Positions 12,690 through 25,284 are shown, counted from the first letter of the stretch. The stretch is DNA of 64,000 nucleotides from Talpa occidentalis (GCF_014898055.3 NW_023603184.1:107126615-107190614); one strand, 5' to 3'. The notes: generated from the sequence alone by a model not told the origin. Translations and numbers: made by a program.

Positions 12690-15140
12690 AGGGAATAAGG
12701 TATGGATCTGATTTCCAGAGTTCATATAATATTATTTAAAATAATCTGTTTTCAACACGAAATAGGACACAGAAAGAAACAGGAAAGTATGGCCCATACA
12801 CAGGGAAAAAAGTAGTCAACAGAAACTGTTTCTGAGTAAACCCAGATGTTGAAATTACTAGACAAAGACTTTAAGTGAGCTATTATAAATATGTTCAAAA
12901 TACTGAAGGGAAACTTACCTAAAGAGCTAAAGGGAAATGAGGACAATATTCCACTAAACATATAATATTAATCAAGAAATGGAAATTATAAAAAAGAATC
13001 AAGAAGGTCTAGAATTGAAAAATACAATAACTAAAATAAAAATTCGGGCCTCCCTGGTGGCACAAGGGGTAAAGCACCGCACTATGAGGCAAGCCGCAGC
13101 CTCTGCAGCACGAGTTCGATCCCCGGTCAGCCAGGGAGAAGGCGAAGACCTCTCCACAAGGCGAAGACCTCGCCAGTCTAACCAGCTGCTCCCCTCAGCA
13201 GTGTGTTTCAGTCAGTCTGCCTGTTCTGTTCCCCTCTCTGACTCTGGTGAATCCTCTCACCCCCCGCATCTCTAGCCTGTACCCCAGCTCTTGTATGCAT
13301 GAATAAATAAATCTTTAAAAAATTCATAAAGCATGATACTCCTACAAAATGTTCAGACAAAAAAATCACAGGGAACTTAGCAAATATTTTCAGATGATTA
13401 AAAACAAAACACAGCATACCAAAACATACTGGATGCTTTTCAAGCAGTGCTTAGGAGGAAATGTATAGCTATAGATGCTTACATTAAAAAAGAGAAAATG
13501 TCAAGTTAATAACATTATCTTCCACCTGAGGACACTAGAAAACAAAGTGCAAATTAAACCAAAAGCAAGCAGAAGGAAGGACATAATAAATATTGGAGGA
13601 TGAATAAACCAACTAAGGAAGAGAAAAATAAAGAAAATCAACAAAAACAAAAACTTGCACTTTGAAAAGTCAACAAAATTTATAAATCTTTACCTAGGTT
13701 TACCAAGAAAAATGAGGGAAGATTAAAATCAATAAAATTAGGAATGAAAGAGGGGGCATTCTTACAAACTTTACAGAAATAAGATGTTAAGGGGAACCCT
13801 GAATAATTACAATATATGGCAACAAATGAGATAACGTAGATGAAATGGCAAATTTTCTAGAAAAACACAAACTATTGAATCAGACTCAAGAAGAGTTCAG
13901 AATATCTAAACAGACTTATAACAAGTAAAGAGGTTGAATTAATTATTAAAAATATTTCCATAAGAAAAGCTCAGGGTTAAATGGCTATACTGCTGAATTC
14001 TAGTAAATGTTTAAAGAAGAATCTTCACACACAAATCCTTCATTCCAAAACAGGAGGGAACACTTGTGAACTCATTAAGCTGTGAAGTCTTCATTTAACA
14101 TCGTTAATAAGTTCTTGAAAACTGATTTTAAGAGCAATGATGCATAATAAAAGCAGGTCATTTTGCTCAACATTGGGAATTTTTTTTCCATCAGCATTAT
14201 AATGAAATGATGAATGAAATGACATTATTTGAGAACATCCTGTATTACCTTGATATGAAAATCAAATAAAAATATTGTAAGTACAGGCAAATCTCCCTTT
14301 ATGACTATAAATGCAAAAAATTGTAAACAAAATGCCAATAAACTGAATCTAGCAATGTATAAAAAAGAATTTATGCCATGACTGAGTGCATTTGACCCAT
14401 GAATGCAAGATTGGTTTAACATATAAAAATCAATGAATGCATCATATTAATAGAAACTTGTGATCATATGAACAGACACAGAAAAAGTATTTGACAAAAT
14501 TCAATACTTGAAGAAAAAAGTAACTCTCAACAAATTAGGAAAAGAACATTTACTCTAACTAAAAAAGAATATTTATGAAAAGTCCACATTTAACACACTA
14601 CATGGTTAAAGACTATAAACTTTGCCCTAAGATCAGGAATGAGACAAGGAAATCCACTCTTAACACTTCTATCTAACATTGTACTGAAGGAAATTTAAGT
14701 AAGGGGAAAAAATGCACCCAGGTTGTAATGAAAAAAATTATTTGTCAATGGCATGATTATGTGTACAGAAAATCCCAATAAACACACACAACTATTAGAG
14801 AGGATAAAAGTTCAAAAGGTTATAGGCTATAGTAATAATTATATTCCTACACTGAACTATCCAAGAATGGAATGAAAACATTTTTAATTTAGAATATCAA
14901 AAAGAATAAAATATTAAAAAATTAATATTTTTACACTAACTTAAACCTACAAAATGGTTAAAGATCATGTAAACAAGTAGAAGATATCCTATGTGGATAA
15001 ATGCAGATTGCTGCTACCTGACTCTCCAAATTCATTGACAGGTACAATACAATCCCCATTAAGACCATAATGGAATTATGAGATCCTAAATAGCTAAATT
15101 CTTGGAAAAGAACAAAGTTGGAATAAGAATAAGGTCTTGC
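12690..15140 (+). repeat. Ancient L1, decayed, split by a SINE
   Basis: The first part shows the L1M phrases 'gaaacaggaaagtatggccc' and 'agacaaagactttaagtgag', found before ORF1 in old L1. After the nested SINE (13046-13317) the sequence continues as decayed ORF2 with reverse-transcriptase region echoes such as 'atcaggaatgagacaaggaa'. Many stops and indels are present. The overall family assignment is from memory. Confidence 0.75.
13046..13317 (+). repeat. tRNA-derived SINE inserted in ancient L1
   Basis: Starts GGGCCTCCCTGGTGGCACAA and ends GCATGAATAAATAAATC plus A tail. The target duplication aaaaattc is at 13038-13045 and 13318-13325. It carries an internal 11-12 bp repeat (ggcgaagacctc at two places near 13140 and 13160) not seen in sister copies. 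Confidence 0.93.
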
Positions 15141-16049
15141 CTTTTAGCTGTTATAAGATTTCCACCTTTAATTTTTCTTCTTTCCTTCTAGCCACAACAT
15201 ATAAAGAATACAGTGTAAAGATCAAGAATTTTTTTGATAAAAATATTGTTTCCCACTGAAATAAATTTGGTCTCCTAATTCCCCTATAATCAGAAGGCTG
15301 AAGTGATTACAGAGCTTGGGTTTTTAAATAATATTTCCTATTAACTGATTCTGTGAAAAAGTTCCTTTTAGTTAGTTATTACCTTATAGAAATTACAGAC
15401 ATTTTGCATTATATGTACAACATAGTAGAAGAGTTGACAAAGTATAATTTCCAAGGCATTCATACATATACCTAGGAGATACGTTAGCAGAATCTAGACA
15501 AATAAATTTTAAACTGAACAAAAATTTCTAATTATTAAGACTTCCATAAATGTTCTTTTCCATTTCCAAGTACATGTGATCATTCAAACTACCTGTTCCC
15601 ATTGAGGAGAGAATAGAGGTTTAGTTAAGGTGAAGAGAGTTTATTCTGACTCATTTACCAAATATTCTTAATTTAAGCTTCTTAGGAAAAGTCCTAAAGT
15701 CAGATCAGAGGAAATGGAGAGTCAAATGGATCACACAAACTGCCAGTTTTCTTTTAAGTCAGTATTGATAACACAAGCTGACTGATGCTACTTCAATTAA
15801 AAAAAATTAAGTAGACATTGAAGAATTTATGCTCAAAGTATGCTTCAGTAATTAGTTCTATTTTATCCTGCAAGTCACCAGGAAAATTGTTCTGTGGCAG
15901 TACCATGTCATAACTTTATGGTTCATTAAAATACATTTAATGTGTAATAACACTTTGTCAATATTATTGATTTAAAACATAATCAATGCATTAACAGTAT
16001 TAGGTTCTAAGAACAGAGAGATGCATGTCTGTTTATCTGTTCTGATTCA

Positions 16050-16250
16050 AGATGGAAAATTATGTGCCACTGTGGGAAGAACCACTTTAAGAAGGACTCT
16101 GACAAGCTGGAGCACATCCAGGAGAGAATAAACAAGGTGATGAAGAGTCTGGGGATTATGAAATATGGAAACAGTCTAAGAATAGCCACTGCTGACCTGG
16201 AAAATGTATCCATGGCTATCTTTCAGCACTGAACTCAACCACACGGGTGA
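16050..16250 (+). other. Unclassified old repeat-like stretch
   Basis: The plus strand reads DKLEHIQERINKVMKSLGIM around 16100, a phrase that resembles the decayed 'LE..Q.R..K...GL' segment found in some ancient mammalian LINE-derived repeats. I cannot place it in a family. It is not flanked by splice sites that join the PDE11A frame. Confidence 0.3.
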
Positions 16251-17524
16251 GACAGTAGGTGGAATTCCTCAGTGGCCTAGTTTGTCATTCCTCTGGTCCT
16301 TCTACACCACTGCGCATGTGATTTTTCAAGACACAAATCCCAGGAGGCCACTACCTGTCATTACTCCCCTCTTAAACAAGTAGGCATGTAGCCAGTCTCC
16401 AGGCCAATGAAGAGGAGTTGAACATCTCAGAAGATATGACAGGACCCTCACCCCAATCAGATGGCTCTTTGAGCAGATGCCCTCAGAGGAATTAAAGGCT
16501 GTCCCCATCAATAATAATGACCCTGTGACAACAACTCACAGTCCTAACTAAAGATTCTAAAACATGCCATGTTCTCGCTCTCACTTCTGTGCCTCTTCTT
16601 CACCATGTTTCTCCTCCCTGGATGTGTTGTCTCACTAACTTCCCACCGTACTATAGGGCCTAGCTAAAGCCTTACCACATCCAAAATCTTTCCCTCAGGA
16701 CCACCTTTCTTTTCTCTCCAGGTGAGTTGGGTATCCCTTTTCTATTAAAACACCACCTTGCATAAAAGTTTCATAGAAGGTATTGACTTGCTATGTCATT
16801 GGTTTACTTGACAGCAGAATCTATCTGCATGAGCTGATATGCATAGAGGGAGAAGGACTGTGAGGAGCAGGTTTTGTGCATCAAAGTTTAATGGCTGATA
16901 TGGAAGAAAGTTGGGGATATCAAGAGAACCATTTAGTGGCTGGCCCTCAATCTGGGATGTGGTTCCAAAGCTAGGGAAAAAAGAAAGGGCTATAGACAAA
17001 ATCTTTAGTAACTACAATACATGCAAAAAAATGGGTACACATGGGGCTGTTTAAAGGGCCAGACATCAAGCAATAACAAATAGTAGGGCCAGTGAGCATC
17101 CTTCTTGCTTTGGCACAAATCACCCAGCCTTGCTCATATCTGAAAAGATCACCAGTGCATGTATGACAGTGTTGGGAGTTATGTATGGTGTAGTACCAGT
17201 GGAAAGTTCCATTATACCCACAGGACCTTGGAGTGGGCGAGGAAGCCCCTACCCTGCAATGTTACTTTGCCATAACTAGAGGGAGAGAATTTAGGGGTGA
17301 GTGCTGGGAAAAGAGATGCCTCAATAATAAAATTCAAAATAGTCTTTTAAAAATTGGAGAGACTCCCAGAACTACTTCAAGAGTAGCTTTTGCAAGCAAG
17401 ACTTTGATTACAAGGAGAAATGACCAAGCAACAAAGTATAAATTATCACTGTTAGTGCAATTCTATTTCTAATCATGGTCTGGAGGCCTGGTGAAATCTG
17501 GTTATATTTTTAACTCACTCCCAT

Positions 17525-17655
17525 TCCTGTTCATTGGCTTTGACGTCCTTGAGAGCAAAGACTACTGATTTTCTTAAAATCTCTGTAGTCCCATTACCTA
17601 TTACAGTAACCAACACAGAGTAGGTACTCAACATATGGTTATTGAATGAAGGAAT
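17525..17655 (+). repeat. L2 3' end fragment
   Basis: Shows the L2 order: 'gtccttgagagcaaagacta' (as in 'ctccttgagggcagggact'), then 'gtagtcccattacc', then 'acagagtaggtactcaacat' and 'ttattgaatgaaggaat'. This is the well-known L2 terminal segment. Confidence 0.8.
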
Positions 17656-18949
17656 AGAGCCAATAAAGGAAAGCTATCTTCAGTGTATAAATTCAGATCT
17701 AACAGGTAGAAGTTAGAAGAATGTAATTCAACATAAATATCCCTCTAACAACTAGAATTCCCTACCAGTGGCAGAGGCCCATCATGACACAATAAGAATC
17801 TTACCACTGGAGGATTTACAAAGGCTGTCCCAGGAGGTATACACTTCATGGAAAGAGATGGAGGAAATCATTTCCAACTTTCAAACTGACTAGTATTAGT
17901 TACATGGGGGAAAAAAAGAGACTGTTCATGACAAAGGAATAGCTGCATAGACAATAAGCAGAAATGATGAGTTAGCAACAAAACTGGTTTTGGAAAAAAG
18001 TCTTCAAGGACTGTCAATGGAAATCAGCAAGCTTCAAATGAGAAATTAAAAGAATTGAAATAGCACTCTGAAACATTGTTGCATGAAGCCAGCCACACTG
18101 CTTTTAGAAAGTTATCCTATTAAAACTCTGAATGATGTCTAAAGGACTTAGGTGTCTAACAGACATTCTCCACAGTGAAGATGGTAAGTGAAAGGTTGAA
18201 GGAAAGATTTACAATGTGTTGAGAGCAGGCTGTGATTTATAGACTCAGCCTGTTTCAATTTCTCTTCCATGGTCACTGGCAAAGTAAATGCTAGAGTCAC
18301 TTGTCTTTATTCCTTTAACGTCCAATAAATGACTGAAGAATCCCACATCTACAAGAGGAAAATTACTAGACAATACAGGAAAGGTCTCCTGCGACAAATG
18401 AACATTCTACATTAATTTAAAGGCCATAAATAGAAAGATGGAGAGGACTAGCTCATAATGTCAAAGTTCAAAGACACTTTTCAAATGTCTCTTTAAACAA
18501 AATCTGACCTTTCTTTTTTTCCTTTATTATTAGAAAGTTTATCAAGGGTGGTTTGGCTTGGGTCATTTCATTGTGATAGCGAAGTTCTTTTAACATTAAA
18601 AATAAAACACCAGAAATATTTAATTCTGCAGAGATTGTGAGGACACAGCAGTACGGAAAGAGTATTGAAGCATTACAATTTCAAAGGTTATATTTTAATA
18701 ACTCCATAAAGCTTCCCCTCCTACCTACAAATGAAAAAGAGAACTTATTTGAGATCACAAATAGCTAAAGGAATAAACAAGAATAAATTTTTCCTAATGT
18801 ATTTCATATGAAATTTTTAGGAAAACTGCTGAGTATACCTCAACAATGTTCAAGTATCTTTGTTATCTATAGATTAACTGATGTTATAGATATGGATGCA
18901 GACACAAATATACTTACATGAAAGGTCTACAAAAGACCTCTTTTTAAAA

Positions 18950-19215
18950 CTACTGTGAGGTATAATTTACAGTAAAAATTACTCTTTTTAGTTTATAGTT
19001 GTGCAAATGTTGAAGAGTGCAATTGTATAACCACCACCACAGGGAAGCTGTAGAACAGTTACATCGCAACTCAAAATTCCCCTGGACCCCTCTGTAGCAA
19101 GCCATTTCTCTATCTCTGGCTTCTAGCAGTTATTGATATGCTATCTGATTTTATAATTTTTACTTTCCCAGAATTCCTTACAAGTGGGATCATACAGCAT
19201 GTAACAAAGGCCTCT
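18950..19215 (-). repeat. Old L1 fragment
   Basis: Begins 'tgtgaggtataatttacagt' and passes through 'gtataaccaccaccacaggg' and 'gtgggatcatacagcatgta'. This is the reverse-oriented L1 3' UTR/ORF2-end signature of old L1 families. Confidence 0.7.
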
Positions 19216-19589
19216 TTTATACCTGAAGCTCTTAAAATGAAGTTAGTAAATAAAGTTTCCATTTTAATTCAATGATTTCTATTTCCTGGACTTAAAGGCA
19301 ATAATCAAATTTTCCTTGAAATCACATCTTGAAACAGGCATATCTAGGGAGCATTTTGAATCTGTAAATCTTTTAGACTTCGCTTTTGATGACACAGGTC
19401 AAAATTTCTAAGTGTAAACACTAGAATTTAGTTTTTATAAGTTGACCAGGCTTGATACTAGTATCTGTCCAATTTGGGAAACATTAGCCCAACAGATATT
19501 CACTATGTCAGCTACCATATTATAAATTATATGTGGCAAGAGGTCCAAGTTTACAGGTTGGGAGAGTTTTATCTAGGTGATCTTGTCCT

Positions 19590-19745
19590 TAGACACAGCT
19601 ACCACTTACTGGCTACATAGCTTTGAACAAGTCACCTAACCTTACTGAACCATGGATTTCCCCTTTGTCCACGGTTTATTGACATTTACTTCATAGGATT
19701 GTTGGGGCCATTCAGTGTATAGAACTTTAGAGAATAACAGCTAAC
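19590..19745 (+). repeat. MIR fragment
   Basis: Contains 'gctttgaacaagtcacctaa', 'ccttactgaaccatggattt' and 'ttcataggattgttggggcc', in MIR order. Diverged. Confidence 0.75.
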
Positions 19746-20368
19746 ACACAGACCCAATGAATAGAAGCTGCTTATCTTGCTGGCATTGATATCAGAAAAA
19801 TCTTTGTTGTCATCAGTGCTTAACTTTCTTTCTCCATCTTTCTGCATTTTGGTCAATTTCACTATTTTTAGTCCTTCCTCTAGAAGTGACCAAGTAAAAA
19901 GAATCCATTTTTTTTGTAGTATCCAGCTATTACTTGGGGTTATGCAAAGCTAACAAAAGTTCACTCTCTCCAGCCCTCACTTTCACCTTGCCAATACCAA
20001 TGAATGGGTACAAAAAGGAATTACTGGAAGCACTCATTCTTTCTCCCAAAAGGATTTTATTGGCCAAATACAAGCAAACACAAGGAAGGAAGAGAATCCT
20101 AGGGTAGAATAAAGCAGAAAATTATACTGTAGAATTAGGGCTATCTAAAAATGACTATTAGCAGTTTTAGATGTATATACACATATTTTTAAGCTATAGT
20201 TTTTATATAAGACATGAAATACAGATGAACAATGACATTTTTACTGCTTCTCTTTCTGGTAAAAATAAAAAATAACAGAATAACACCTATCCTCAAAGAA
20301 TTATCTAACACTGCCAACACCAAGGATCAAGACCATTTAAAGACAAATCTGAAATTTACAAGTCTTAC

Positions 20369-20433
20369 CTGTTCTCAGCATCAGCACTGCACTTTGGGGA
20401 CATTAATTCAAAGGATTTGGTAAACTTCACCAC
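20369..20433 (-). CDS. PDE11A: PDE11A coding exon C: GAF-B
   Basis: Short 65-nt exon read on the minus strand. It gives 21 codons (VVKFTKSFELMSPKCSADAE, then N) plus two bases AG that need the next exon to complete a serine codon. The junction with exon B (ESP|VVKF) is exact. The acceptor is GTGTGGCAG above 20433. The donor is AACAG|GTAAGA with GT at 20368-20367. Because 65 is not a multiple of three, skipping this exon alone would shift the frame. Together with exon D (133 nt) the pair is 198 nt, so joint skipping would keep it. It contains an in-frame methionine (FELM|SPK). A short isoform beginning inside GAF-B could start there, but I see no promoter evidence. Confidence 0.97.
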
Positions 20434-20802
20434 CTGCCACACGGAAAGAACAACAAAATCCAAGTCAATTAAAGCTTTCTCGCAGTATGAAACAACACAA
20501 TAAACATTTTTCATCTTTATAATGATTATTACAATAATTGGAGATTAAAAATAGATTTAAGAGGAGAAATCATGAGTGGTAGAAGAAAACTCTATGTTTT
20601 GTGTTTCACTTCTTTCATGGCATACAGTGCCAGTTGTAATATATTTTATGAAATAGGCACATATTTTTACAATGAGATATACTATCAGTCTGTGATGGTT
20701 AGGTAAAGGGTTATTTCATTTGAATAGAATTTTTTTACCAACTTTTAAAAAATCCAGTCATCATCCAAGGAGACAAAACACCCTTTCAAAATAGTAACAC
20801 CT

Positions 20803-21058
20803 GGGCCTCCCTGGTGGCCCAAGAGTTAAAGTCTCGCTGCTTTCAAGCTATCACCAGCCACTGTGGCATGAGTTTGATCCTCTATCTCCTGCCTCACCCA
20901 TGCTCCCCTCAGCAGTGTATTTCAGTAGATCTGCCTGTTCTACTCCCCACTCTGTCTCTGATGAATCCTCTCAACACCCTCCCCACCCCTTACCCTACAC
21001 CTCTGGCCTATGCTTCAGTTCTTGTATGCATAAAAAAATAAAAATATAAACAACAAAC
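20803..21058 (+). repeat. tRNA-derived SINE, older subfamily
   Basis: Begins GGGCCTCCCTGGTGGCCCAA and ends CTTGTATGCATAAAAAAATA. The imperfect duplication aaaatagtaacacc lies just before 20803 and aaaagcaataacaccc just after 21058. It is 370 bp upstream of the exon C acceptor and antisense to the gene. Confidence 0.92.
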
Positions 21059-21339
21059 AAAAGCAATAACACCCTTAATAAAGGATGCCTGTGTCAAACC
21101 CAGGCTTCTGAAGTTACCTCCCTGATAACTTATCACTTATCTTAGGTGGTGTTTTGCTGCCACCACCCAACGAGTAAAAATGAGGAACCCACCTTTTCTA
21201 AAGTCAGCCCTAGTGTGCACACCTTCTCTCTTACCATCAAATTAAACAAGCACACCCAAGGCAAGAGTCTGGTCAAGACATTACATTAAAAGGGAATTCA
21301 CAGGCACAAAGAATGCACAGGTAGTTTTTCTTCTTGTTA

Positions 21340-21490
21340 ATTACTACTGAGTTCTTACTAACCAGGCCCTATACCAGAAGCTTCTTTGGCAATTTGATGT
21401 CCTTACTCTAACTCTGTAAAGTAGGAATTTTTATCCTCAGTATATGAATAAAAAAGTTAACCCATCATTTTCAAGAAACTTCCTCAGTTT
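21340..21490 (-). repeat. MIR-like fragment
   Basis: The order 'ccaggccctataccagaagc', 'actctgtaaagtaggaattt', 'ttatcctcag' and a later 'aaaaaagttaac' is that of a reverse-oriented MIR (variable-region, then gradient of the fully conserved core). Confidence 0.55.
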
Positions 21491-22059
21491 CATGAGTAAA
21501 TGGGGCAACTGTGATTAGAGGTAGTCTGCCTGCTGGCTCTTCTGACAACATTAAGTATATTAAGTGGAAAATGCACCATTTCTGGACCTCTTTTGACAAA
21601 ATTCACCATATGATAGAAAAATGAGTCTCTCATACTGTAAGGAGTCATCTGAATGTCACTGGCTGCTTCCAAGGGTGACATTTAGATTTGCCTTAGCCAG
21701 ATTCAGTCATGCTTCAAAGACTTTTAAATTAAACACTTACAAGGAATTGATGGGTACCTTAGAAAATGATTTGGAAACTAGGAACAGATTAAATATTAAA
21801 ACAGCTTTATCAGTGAGGCAATGAGCCCAAACTAAGAAAATGCAACATTAGGAAAAAGATAAAAGTAAAGCCTATCACAAAGAAAATTTTGTGTAACTAA
21901 CTGAATGCATAAAAATGACAATAGCTCATCTGCAAGGAAATATCCTTGGCAACCACAGAACACACTACATTTCAAATGTGAGTTAAGTCTCAACAAAATC
22001 GCTCATTGCATGCAAATTCCAAAGAGTCACAACGATATCTCCTAACCTACACAGGATTA

Positions 22060-22580
22060 TGCAGGATATAATGTCCTCTCCCAAGAAGTAAGATCTGTGT
22101 TCCCTCCCCTTGATCTAGGTGGGCTTCCAACTGCTTTGGCCAACTGAATATGTGGAAGAGAACAGAATATGTGTATTCTGAGGTTGTCATTAAAGGCAGC
22201 ACAGCTTCTGTTTCATCTGGTGAGACACTTGTGCCTGGAGCCCTGGGCTGCCATGTAAGAAGTGCAAGTCTGGGGTCATTATGTTGAAAGGCAGCCAAGT
22301 CATGTTGGAAGGTCACCTGCAGATGGTATAGAAACTCTGCTTGGCACCCATACCAGGCAGATGAATGAATAAATCTTCAGATGATTCCAGTTCCCAGTCA
22401 CTAAGTCACCCCTGATCTCCATGTTTTTCCAACTATGGCTCCAGATATCTTAGAAGGAGACAAGCAGTCCTTGCTGTACCCTGTCCAAATTCCTGTTCCA
22501 TAGGATCTCTGAGTATAATAACATGGATAACTTAAGCCTCTAAATTTAGTTGTATTTATTACATAGCAAAAGGTAAATTG
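22060..22580 (+). mobile_element. Old LTR, MLT1/MaLR-like
   Basis: Includes a block 'gccaagtcatgttggaaggt', 'cttcagatgattccagttcc', and a closing 'ttaagcctctaaatttagtt' with 'attacatagcaaaag'. This matches the 3' part of MLT1-type LTRs, which end 'ttaagccactaagtttt' and 'gttacacagcaa'-like. No coding part is present. Boundaries are approximate. Confidence 0.65.
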
Positions 22581-22649
22581 AAAACTTTAGTGAGAACTTA
22601 AACATATCTCAATCACTTAGAAACATTCACATAATGCCCTCAGGGCCTT

Positions 22650-23010
22650 TGCTGTCCCTCAAATGGCAAGATTTTATTCTTTTTCATGGTTGAATAGTAT
22701 TCTATTATAGATTCAAGATTTTATTCTTTGTGTGGCTGGATAATATTCTATATTATATAGATATATGTGTATAGTCTATATTATATAGATATATGTATTA
22801 ATGGATAAGTGAATAAAGAAAAATATATCATATATTCTTTATCCATTCATCCATTCATGGTTTTAAGTTGTTTCTCTTTGTTAGTAATTGTAATAATGCT
22901 ACAGTGAGCATGGGGAGCATATATATCTTTTTGAGTTATTGTTTTCATCTTTTCAGATAAATGCACAGTAGTAGAATTGCTGGGTAATGTGGTAGTTAAG
23001 AGCTACCCAC
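22650..23010 (-). repeat. Old L1 fragment with AT-rich duplication
   Basis: Reverse-oriented L1 phrases: 'ggttgaatagtattctatta', 'ctttatccattcatccattc', 'gtagaattgctgggtaatgt'. It contains a tandem duplication near 22745-22800 of a 'tctatattatatagatatat' block, about 29 bp apart. Confidence 0.75.
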
Positions 23011-23452
23011 AAGCAAACCAGGTAAACTAGCTGTCTTCTGCTAAACTGTTAATTGCTAATAATAGATTGATGTATTGATGCTTCTATATCTTATATTTTG
23101 AAAAGCAAAACTCTAGGCAGGCATAGCTCAAACATATTTTTTTTTAAATTACCAAAAATATAATGATTTAAGTGGAAAACCTTTTTAGTCAGACACCTGA
23201 GTCAAAAAATGAAACAAGGTCTCTCTAGTGGCGCAGGGGTTAAAGTCTCAGTGCTATCAAGCTATCACCAGCTTGAGTTCCATCCCTGGCTAGGGAGCTA
23301 CCCACATGGCACAGCAGACCTCTCATCTCGCCTGCTGTTCCCCTCAGCAGTGTAGTTCAGTAGATCTCCCTGCTCTTCTCCCCACTCTGTCTTTGGTGAA
23401 TCCTCTCACTCCCTGCACCTCTGGCTACACCCCAGTTCTTGTGTGCATATAA

Positions 23453-24086
23453 TGTGTGGACTTCTAGTGAGTCTGAGACCTGGGACACGATGGTGAGGGA
23501 AATCAGACATTGGGGACTGTCATGTCCAGCATGCAGTAAATCTTTATTGTCTTAGTGTTCATTATATACTATTTTAATTGCAGCAGGTGTAACATCAAAA
23601 CATACCATATAATGATAACATGCATGAGTGATTAGTCTATTTTCTTACTATTATCTATTTACTTTAGACAGTAGGGTACCAGGTGGTTAGTTTTCACGCA
23701 CGTAATCTTATTGCCACCTAGCCAGAGCCTGGGAAGTTCACTCATTATTTTTGTTGTTCTCAAACTGTGGAGATGTACGCAGGTCACTTCCAGGCTCTCA
23801 ACACCAAGTCCTGTCACCCAGAGGTTTTCCTCCAAGATGCATGTGTTTGCACATGCCTTAGGGACTCGGATCAAGGCCCTTCTGCTCACTGAGCAGGGTC
23901 TCTCCATTTTGTTATTCTCAGACTGTGGAGATGTAGAAGCCTGACTCCATGCAGGTCACTTTCCAGGCTCTCAACACCAAGTCCTGTCACTCAGAGGTTT
24001 TCCTCTGAGACGCATGTGTTTTCACATGCCTTAGGGACTCGGGTCAAGGCCCTTCTGCTCACTATGCGGGGTGGCTGCCTCCAACA
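23453..24086 (-). mobile_element. Solo LTR inserted in a SINE
   Basis: Read on the minus strand it begins TGTTGGAGGC and ends GTCCACACA, the TG...CA ends of a retroviral LTR. It is flanked by the same 4 bp, ataa, at 23449-23452 and 24087-24090. The minus strand also has a TATA-like stretch (AGTATATAATG) followed within about 30 bp by AATAAA, the layout of LTR promoter and poly(A) signal. Only one LTR is present and no gag, pol or env sequence is attached, so it is a solo LTR left by recombination. The clean fit inside a SINE suggests a lineage-specific endogenous retrovirus. The family is not identified. Confidence 0.88.
23751..24072. repeat. Tandem duplication inside the LTR (two units)
   Basis: Unit 1 (about 23751-23898) and unit 2 (about 23910-24072) share 'actgtggagatgta', 'aggctctcaacaccaagtcc', 'cacatgccttagggactcgg' and 'tcaaggcccttctgctcact'. 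Unit 2 has an extra 'gaagcctgactccatg'. In the LTR orientation this block is upstream of the TATA-like site, where retroviral enhancer repeats are usually found. Confidence 0.93.
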
Positions 24087-24271
24087 ATAATGCATACAAA
24101 TAAATCTTAAAAAAAAAAAGGATAGTGTTCACCTTTTGGTGCAGATGAGGGTGGTAAATATGAGAGTAGGCACAAAGAAAGCATCTGGTTTCCTAGATTT
24201 ATTCTATAACTTCAATTTTGATGATGATAGTCACAAAATGTTTTGAACTGTACAATTAAAACTTAAGTATC

Positions 24272-24540
24272 TCTGGTTTCCCTGGTGGCCCAGGGGTTAA
24301 AGATACAGCACTATCAAGCTATCACCAGCCACTGCAACATGAGTTCAATTCCTGGGCAGGAAGCTAACCCACATGGCCCAGCAGACCTCTTCTGTCTTGC
24401 CCACTGCTACTCTCAGCAGTGTATTTCAGTACATCTGCCTCTTCTGCTCCCCATTCTGTCTCTGGTGAATCCTTTCACCCCCTGCACTGCTAACCTACAC
24501 CCCAGTTCTTGTGTGCATAAATAAAACAAATCCTTAAAAA
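24272..24540 (+). repeat. tRNA-derived SINE, older subfamily
   Basis: Begins near CTGGTTTCCCTGGTGGCCCA, keeps GCTATCACCAGCCACTGC of the older subfamily, and ends CTTGTGTGCATAAATAAAAC plus A tail. The head is slightly eroded, and no clear target duplication is visible. Confidence 0.9.
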
Positions 24541-25284
24541 AATTAAATAGTGAAAATATTTTAATAGAATTTTATGAGATATACAGAGTATCACTATAGA
24601 TATTATGACCAAGAATTAAAAAAACAGGTAAAAGCATAAATAAAAGACCATTAAAAAACATAAATAAAAATTCAAGCTTTATTCTTGAGTTGGGCCAACT
24701 ATATGATTCTTAGTTTCATTAAATTTTTATTCATTCTCTAAATCAAATTCTGATTTTATTATAGATGTGCTAAATGAACACAGATTAAATAAGCAAATAC
24801 ACACATAAACATGTAAAAAGAGAATCTTTCAAGAGAATTATCAGAAGTGGTTTATAGGTGTATAAAATTGAGCAAGTGGTTCCCAGCTCTCATGGCTGTT
24901 GATCAGCCCTAGTTATTACACCCTGGGGAAGGCAGTACACATGCCAGACTGAAGTGAACAAAATATCCCCCAAGCATCTCTGCCTGTTATTTGGAAAAGT
25001 TCCATGAACAGAAGTCTTTTTGATTTGGATATTTTTCAAGCACAAGTTGGTCTGGTTTCTCTGTTTTTTTTTTTCTTTAATTTAAAAACAAAAAAACTAT
25101 GTTCAAATAAATATTCCTGCCACCAAAAAGAAAATAGAAATGATTCACTAACTAATCACCAATTTTTCCCCAATGGAATTTTCTTAATCATTATTATTCC
25201 ATAAAAGGATCAAAGAGCAACTTAAATGATTGTCCATTGCTATTCTTCTTGATAAATTTCTCACCTATGATGATGAATAATTTA

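Larger units (their letters stand above)
4655..20368 (-). other. PDE11A: PDE11A intron between exons D and C
   Basis: A 15,714-bp intron. 4655-9390 is nearly free of recognisable repeats apart from L2-like pieces near 7990-8130 and 8360-8480. A MIR lies at about 9400-9560, a SINE at 10587-10847, an L1 3' end at about 11235-11570, an ancient L1 at about 12690-15140 with a nested SINE, an L2 3' end at about 17525-17655, L1 at about 18950-19215, and a MIR at about 19590-19745. Stretches 5000-7950 and 15150-17500 show nothing I can support beyond low-complexity AT tracts. Confidence 0.85.
23214..24119 (+). repeat. tRNA-derived SINE split in two by an LTR
   Basis: The body runs from about 23218 (GGTCTCTCTAGTGGCGCAGG) to CTTGTGTGCAT near 23448. 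The tail TGCATACAAATAAATCTTA plus poly(A) resumes at 24091. In sister copies the two parts are contiguous. The 634 bp between them are an inserted LTR, so the SINE is older than the LTR. Confidence 0.9.
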
